Below are positions 5,383-9,134 of a stretch of 9,134 nucleotides of DNA, in pieces. This DNA comes from a candidate division FCPU426 bacterium (GTDB lineage: Bacteria > Oederibacteriota > PGYV01 > Palsa-1178). The translations under genes and the position numbers were made by a program. Numbering within the stretch: position 1 is the stretch's first letter; each line of letters begins with the position of its first letter. The DNA is taken from contig PMTB01000166.1 of assembly GCA_003167475.1 (NCBI GenBank), positions 1 to 9,134 of the forward strand, given 5' to 3'. The notes beneath the pieces were generated by a model, which saw only the letters and a list, made by a program, of their open reading frames with translations, was not told the DNA's origin and did not search any database.

Positions 5383-7205
5383 TGCACTCATTGATAAAGC
5401 TTATTTACGGCCTGATTACCAATGATATTACCGTTATATGCCTGTTCATAGGGATCATTATTCATACTGCATACTTATTCCATAAAAACAATCTGAAAAC
5501 ATCCGGAGCAAAGAATTTCGCGCTGCTTGTTTGTTTTAGCGGTATATTCTGGCTGGCCATAGACATGTTTCCCGAGTACAACACTTTCCTGCTGCTGTTT
5601 TTTACCCTGTCGGGATTTGGTCTTGCCGCGTACGCGGGGTTTAAAAGGAATAAATTGTTCCTGAAAGAAAAGGAAGATGTTAATTTCGGTTCTTTGGTCC
5701 TATTGCTTGCAGCGCTTTACATACTCCTTGTCCTCAAGACAGCCTGGCTCGGGGACGATTCTTTCATTACATTTAGGACGGTGGACAACTTCATACACGG
5801 CTATGGGCTTACATGGAACGTGGAAGAGAGGGTACAGCCTTACACGAATACCCTGTGGATGTTCGCCGTGTCAGCCGTATATTTTGTAACAAGGAATATT
5901 TTTATATGCGTTATGGCGTTAAGCGCGGTTTTTATGTGCCTAGCGGTGTATTTCCTGAAGAAATCAACGGCTGATAAAGTTTCATTCCTTGTAGTTTTTT
6001 TTGCCCTTATCATGTCAAAAGCGTTTATAGATTACTCGACGTCAGGCCTGGAAACCCCCCTGACCTTTTGCCTTCTCGCAATTTTTTATTGGCTTTATTT
6101 TGAGGCACGGCTGCGGAAAAACAGGACATTTTGGCTGTCCCTGGCCGCCTCGTTGATATTCCTCAATAAACCCGATACGGTTTTGCTGGTTATTTTTCCG
6201 CTTGCGTACCGCCTGATGAGCGAAAAACAAAAAACAATCCTGCCCGCCATGCTTGGGTTTGTGCCTGCGATAGCCTGGGAAATATTTTCCGTCATCTATT
6301 ACGGGTTTCCGCTTCCGAATACTTTCTACGCCAAACTCTTCGCAGGCGTGCCTTCTTTTGACGTATTTGTGCAGGGGCTTAAGTATACGGCAAATTCTTT
6401 TGTTATGGACCCGCTGACGCTTGCCCTGGCCTTATGGGGGGCGCTCGCGGGTTTTTATCCTTTGGACCCGGAAGTCAAAAAAAAGAGGTTGTTTGCCCTG
6501 GGGATAATCGTGTACATATTATACGTCATAAAAGCGGGCGGGGATTTTATGTCGGGCAGGTTCTTTACGCCGGCTGAGTTCGCGGGGGCGCTGCTTCTGG
6601 CGGGCGTCGGTTTTGATAAGGTCAGGAATTCATGGATGCCGGCCCTTGCCGCCCTGCTGTTCCTGGGATTTTTATCCCCGTATTATTCCGCTTCAAGGGC
6701 TTTTACCCCTGAAAAATATTTTTACGGGAAATATTCGAATGTGACAGACGAGAGGCAGTACTATTTCCTCGACGATTACGGGATAAAAAGCGTGCTTTCC
6801 GAAGTGGTCAAACAGGGAAATACAAAGCTTGATTTTGCCGGGTTCGCCCTTGACGGCCTGCGCCTTAAGGCTTACACGGGCGATAAAAGGACGGTCACAA
6901 GCGCTGTCGCGGCCGGCATGAGGAGCTTTTTCGCGGGGCCAAAAGCTTATGTTATAGACGAAGCGGCGCTTGCGGACGCTTTCCTGGCCAGGGTGCCTTT
7001 TGACGGCACGCGCTGGAGGCCGGGGCATGTGAGCCGGCTGCGAGTGGAAGGCTATAAGGAGTCCCTGGAGCAGGGCATGAACGTAATAAAGGACCCGAAA
7101 TACGCGAGGTTGTATGATGAAATAAACCTCATAACCCGCGGGCCGTTGTTCACCAGGCAAAGATGGGAAGCGATTTGGCAGGTCAATACCAATAATTACG
7201 AATGA
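5382..7205 (+). CDS. AftB-like multi-pass membrane glycosyltransferase (GT-C fold)
   Basis: This 607-residue protein starts with about 400 residues of repeated hydrophobic segments (for example near 16-33, 46-62, 68-86 and 103-120, then more to about residue 410), followed by a soluble C-terminal part. After the fourth segment comes WLGDDSFITFRTVDNFIHGY, with an acidic pair at D125-D126 as in GT-C enzymes that use polyprenyl-phosphate sugars, then NVEERVQPYTNTLW. Other landmarks are YYGFPLPNTFYAKLFAG, GGDFMSGRFFTP and a C-terminal block with AGMRSFFAGP, WRPGH (from 545), RVEGYKESL and LITRGPLF (583-590). From memory these match the AftB group, known from mycobacterial terminal arabinofuranosyl transfer. 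The sugar added here is unknown. It would act on the outer face of the cytoplasmic membrane. The start codon overlaps the queC stop, giving tight operon linkage although the functions look unrelated. Calling it a PMT/ArnT-like mannosyltransferase would be the looser alternative. Confidence 0.85.
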   Translation: MHSLIKLIYGLITNDITVICLFIGIIIHTAYLFHKNNLKTSGAKNFALLVCFSGIFWLAIDMFPEYNTFLLLFFTLSGFGLAAYAGFKRNKLFLKEKEDVNFGSLVLLLAALYILLVLKTAWLGDDSFITFRTVDNFIHGYGLTWNVEERVQPYTNTLWMFAVSAVYFVTRNIFICVMALSAVFMCLAVYFLKKSTADKVSFLVVFFALIMSKAFIDYSTSGLETPLTFCLLAIFYWLYFEARLRKNRTFWLSLAASLIFLNKPDTVLLVIFPLAYRLMSEKQKTILPAMLGFVPAIAWEIFSVIYYGFPLPNTFYAKLFAGVPSFDVFVQGLKYTANSFVMDPLTLALALWGALAGFYPLDPEVKKKRLFALGIIVYILYVIKAGGDFMSGRFFTPAEFAGALLLAGVGFDKVRNSWMPALAALLFLGFLSPYYSASRAFTPEKYFYGKYSNVTDERQYYFLDDYGIKSVLSEVVKQGNTKLDFAGFALDGLRLKAYTGDKRTVTSAVAAGMRSFFAGPKAYVIDEAALADAFLARVPFDGTRWRPGHVSRLRVEGYKESLEQGMNVIKDPKYARLYDEINLITRGPLFTRQRWEAIWQVNTNNYE

Positions 7206-7240
7206 CCAATTAAAAAAAATGAAATAAAAACAAAACGTAC

Positions 7241-7268
7241 TTGACTTTTTGTGGAAATATTGTATATT
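7241..7268 (+). promoter_or_regulatory. sigma70-type promoter upstream of the 57-codon ORF and chitinase
   Basis: TTGACT (7241-7246) and TATATT (7263-7268) are spaced by 16 bp, each one mismatch from consensus, in an AT-rich stretch right after the membrane glycosyltransferase gene. This is the best promoter in the window. The predicted start point falls inside the palindrome at 7270-7285, so a bound regulator would block initiation. Confidence 0.7.
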
Positions 7269-7269
7269 T

Positions 7270-7285
7270 AGGTTACCGGTAACCT
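7270..7285. promoter_or_regulatory. 16-bp perfect palindromic operator, LacI-family type
   Basis: AGGTTACCGGTAACCT reads the same on both strands and begins one base after the -10 box. A central CG flanked by symmetric arms is the usual form of LacI/GntR-type sugar-repressor operators, and GTTACCGGTAAC is close to the E. coli gluconate repressor site as I remember it. No regulator gene is in the window. Its place over the start point implies repression relieved by a sugar, perhaps a chitin or other polysaccharide breakdown product. That inference rests on the chitinase downstream. Confidence 0.65.
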
Positions 7286-7307
7286 TAACGTTAAAACTGG
7301 GGATGAT

Positions 7308-7481
7308 ATGGATAAAACAAAAGCAGTACTTGAGGAGATAAATCTAAAGTCCGCAAACTCATCCAATGCCTACGAACTAATCATGAACCTGATAATGGAG
7401 AGTTCCTCAAAATTACAGGTTCCCGGCGGCAAGGACAAGCTTTTATCTTCGGAAGCCGTTGGTGCAGGGTATTACAGATAA
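7308..7481 (+). CDS. uncharacterised 57-residue small protein
   Basis: An ATG at 7308, preceded by GGGGA with 5-nt spacing, opens a 57-codon frame ending in TAA. It is the first ORF after the strong promoter and palindromic operator. The product begins MDKTKAVLEEINLK, has a mildly amphipathic, Met/Leu-rich middle (AYELIMNLIMESSS, 21-34), a PGG at 39-41 and ends AVGAGYYR. There is no signal peptide, no membrane segment and no cysteine. I do not recognise a family. The chitinase starts 123 bp downstream with no clear terminator in between, so they may be co-transcribed. Support for its being real is the promoter, spacing and Shine-Dalgarno rather than homology. It could instead be a short translated leader that influences the downstream gene. 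Confidence 0.55.
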   Translation: MDKTKAVLEEINLKSANSSNAYELIMNLIMESSSKLQVPGGKDKLLSSEAVGAGYYR

Positions 7482-7604
7482 TTAAGTTGAAATCGAACTT
7501 TATGAATTTAAGAGTTAGATGTTGAAAAACATTAATACAATATATTGCCTTTATTAAATCAAATAAAAGAAAATGGCGTTGTAATTGGCTGGAAGGGGAA
7601 TTTA

Positions 7605-9134
7605 ATGCGCGCGTGCCTTAAGTATCTGATTTTAGCATCCTGTTTGCTTATATTTGGCGCGTCTTTTTCCTTTGCCGCATCATGCACGAAAAGGCTTCTG
7701 GCGTATTATTCCTATTGGAACTCAAATTATCGTTCTGATAAGATACAATATTCAAAATTAACACATATTTGCCATGCTTTTGCCGAACCAAACGCTGACG
7801 GTACTTTATATCTGGATCCCGGGCCGCCCGCGTTATTGGAACCGGCGTTAATAACAAATGCCCATGCAGCGGGGGTTAAAGTTTTAATATCCATAGGAGG
7901 GGCATCCTCTGCCGGTCAACCGCCCGATTCTACATTCAGGACCATATCTCAAAGCGCGGCATTAAGAACGGCTTTTGCCAACAACATAGCGTCATTTTGC
8001 GCCACATATGGATATGACGGCGTTGACATTGACTGGGAGATGCCGGGGGCCATGGATCCTGCTGTTCCGGGAGCCACTGACAGTGCCAACTTTGATCTGC
8101 TTATACAGGCGATAAGAACGGCTTTTAATTCAACAAATACTTCATGGTTGATATCTATTGCAACTTCGTCAAGCAACTGGGGGGCCCAGTGGCTGGATTA
8201 TCCTGTTTTAAATAATTATGTGAATTTTTACAATGACATGACATATGACATGCATGGCGGCTGGAATAAAACCATGGGTTATAATGCGCCGTTATATCAG
8301 GGCAACTATGCTGAAGACAATCTTTGCGGGCAGACATGCATGGACTATATGCTCTCGACAAGGGGAGTGCCGGCGGAAAAAGTAAATATGGGAATACCGT
8401 TTTATGGACAGCATTTTCCCGGGTCGAATGTTCTTTTTTACACATGCGGCAGCTGTGCCACGACCCAGGCAAACTATAGCGCGATAGCGCCGCTTATCGG
8501 CAACGGCTGGACCTATCACTGGGATGCGGCTTCCCAGGTACCTTATTTGACGAATAATACAGGCGCCGGGATTTATTCATACGACGACGCGCAGTCCGTC
8601 GGGCTCAAAGCGGATTATGCGTTAAATGCAAGGAATACCGGCGGGATATTTATGTGGGATTTGTCCGAGGACTACATGGGTCCGGGCAACGAGCCGCTTC
8701 TTGACGCAATGTACACAAAATTCAGCCCGTTTTGTTCGGGAAATACCGCGACGTTTACGCCGACTTTGACTTATACTTCGACATTAAATCCAACATTGAC
8801 ATTTTCACGAACACCAAGCCGGACAAATTCGCCGACATATTCTGCTACTAAAACAACCACTGTTTCCTCAACAGCGACATTTACATTAACAGCTACACAG
8901 CCGGCAGCCACTTTTACCTTTACAGTTACTGTAACCGGAACAGCGTCACAAACCAAAACGCCGCGGCACACAGAAACATTTACACCGGTTAATACTCAAA
9001 TAGCAACCGGAACCCAAAGCGAAACCCAAACCGAAACAACAGTATTTACAAATACATCCACGCTTACGGTCACGTCAAAAGCAAGAGCAACAGCAACGGC
9101 TACGGCAACGGCAAGTGCATCAGCATCAGCAACA
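7605..9134 (+). CDS. secreted GH18 chitinase-like glycoside hydrolase with Thr-rich tail (3' end outside window)
   Basis: The frame runs open from an ATG at 7605 (GGAAGGGG at 7591-7598) to the window end, giving 510 residues without a stop. A Sec signal peptide is clear: MRACLK, a hydrophobic stretch to about 23, and a likely cut after SFA or FAA (24-25). The GH18 barrel spans about 29-375. ISIGG (95-99) is the conserved third strand, and D138-GV-D141-I-D143-W-E145 is the DxxDxDxE catalytic motif with E145 as acid. MTYD (212-215) and the closing MWDLSED (350-356) with W351 also fit. The family cleaves beta-1,4-linked GlcNAc polymers by substrate assistance; chitin as substrate is inferred. 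After C377 comes a low-complexity tail dominated by Thr with Pro, Ser and Ala, typical of extended surface linkers, so a binding or anchoring domain probably follows outside the window. The GH18 part has cysteine pairs C241/C245 and C281/C284. Confidence 0.93.
   Translation, partial: MRACLKYLILASCLLIFGASFSFAASCTKRLLAYYSYWNSNYRSDKIQYSKLTHICHAFAEPNADGTLYLDPGPPALLEPALITNAHAAGVKVLISIGGASSAGQPPDSTFRTISQSAALRTAFANNIASFCATYGYDGVDIDWEMPGAMDPAVPGATDSANFDLLIQAIRTAFNSTNTSWLISIATSSSNWGAQWLDYPVLNNYVNFYNDMTYDMHGGWNKTMGYNAPLYQGNYAEDNLCGQTCMDYMLSTRGVPAEKVNMGIPFYGQHFPGSNVLFYTCGSCATTQANYSAIAPLIGNGWTYHWDAASQVPYLTNNTGAGIYSYDDAQSVGLKADYALNARNTGGIFMWDLSEDYMGPGNEPLLDAMYTKFSPFCSGNTATFTPTLTYTSTLNPTLTFSRTPSRTNSPTYSATKTTTVSSTATFTLTATQPAATFTFTVTVTGTASQTKTPRHTETFTPVNTQIATGTQSETQTETTVFTNTSTLTVTSKARATATATATASASASAT
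8736..9134 (+). repeat. low-complexity Thr/Ser/Ala-rich linker coding region
   Basis: Codons from about residue 378 onward are mostly ACN with scattered Pro, Ser and aromatic residues, repeating short words such as TFTPT, TATFT and TQTET. The last 54 bases (9081-9134) strictly alternate Ala codons with Arg, Thr or Ser codons, nine Ala-X dipeptides in a row. This is a degenerate hexanucleotide repeat likely to vary in length by slippage. It begins directly after the catalytic domain and continues beyond the window. Confidence 0.85.

Noticed and set aside
6693..7160. 155-codon reverse-strand ORF inside the membrane glycosyltransferase gene
   Set aside because: It is antisense to conserved C-terminal motifs of the AftB-like protein and resembles no family.
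7181..7207. GGTCA/TGACC inverted repeat at the end of the membrane glycosyltransferase gene as a terminator
   Set aside because: The stem is only 5 bp with a 17-nt loop and is followed by A-rich rather than T-rich sequence on the + strand.
7308..7481. 57-residue ORF as a double-glycine leader bacteriocin or RiPP precursor (GG at residues 40-41)
   Set aside because: The spacing of hydrophobic residues before the GG does not match a double-glycine leader, the C-terminal part has no cysteines, and no ABC peptidase-transporter or modifying enzyme is nearby.
7486..7546. Separate promoter directly ahead of the chitinase (TTGAAA words and TATATT at 7541-7546)
   Set aside because: No pair of -35 and -10 boxes has acceptable spacing; the words are expected by chance in this AT-rich stretch.
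7605..7643. Lipobox-like LASC at residues 10-13 of the chitinase
   Set aside because: The hydrophobic stretch continues for about ten residues past C13 and ends in a standard signal peptidase I site, so a lipoprotein cut at C13 is unlikely.
8771..8971. 66-codon reverse-strand ORF (Val-rich)
   Set aside because: It is the complement of the Thr-rich linker: ACN codons read backwards give Val-rich sequence. It is an artefact of low complexity.

Overview
The window is a compact bacterial stretch with moderate GC and every supported gene on the + strand. It runs from a nucleotide-sugar/polysaccharide cluster, through a small ComF-QueC-glycosyltransferase operon, to a secreted chitinase-like gene cut by the right edge. 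Species cannot be read from the sequence. The long Thr-rich linker after the GH18 domain, the dispersed palindromic intergenic repeats and the mixed surface-sugar genes resemble uncultured candidate-phylum genomes (Goldbacteria, Firestonebacteria, Omnitrophota and similar). That placement is an impression from memory, not a demonstrated result.

Layout. Bases 1-540 hold the C-terminal half of RmlB (dTDP-glucose 4,6-dehydratase). RmlD (dTDP-4-dehydrorhamnose reductase) follows 16 bp later. A CDP-paratose 2-epimerase-like SDR enzyme comes next, behind its own possible promoter, then a GT4 glycosyltransferase. This is a piece of a surface-polysaccharide (O-antigen/capsule type) cluster making dTDP-L-rhamnose and probably another deoxyhexose. 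A 133-bp bipartite palindrome separates the epimerase from the GT4. The 230-bp gap after the GT4 holds a 20-bp perfect palindrome, a nested hairpin element and a degenerate heptamer array, which lead into a possible promoter.

Bases 3980-7205 form a tight operon: a ComF-family phosphoribosyltransferase, queC (7-cyano-7-deazaguanine synthase, 17 bp downstream) and a 607-residue membrane glycosyltransferase of the mycobacterial AftB type (start and stop overlap by one base). No other queuosine gene is present.

Bases 7206-9134 look like a separate regulated unit. A good sigma70-type promoter is followed at its start region by a perfect 16-bp palindrome with a central CCGG, like LacI-family operators. 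Then come an uncharacterised 57-codon ORF and a secreted GH18 chitinase-like protein with a low-complexity Thr/Ser/Ala tail still open at the window end.

No CRISPR array, tRNA, rRNA or transposase gene was seen. I do not see a convincing new multi-gene system. The parts most worth following are the operator plus 57-residue ORF ahead of the chitinase, the intergenic repeat families, and the AftB-like transferase in an unexpected setting.
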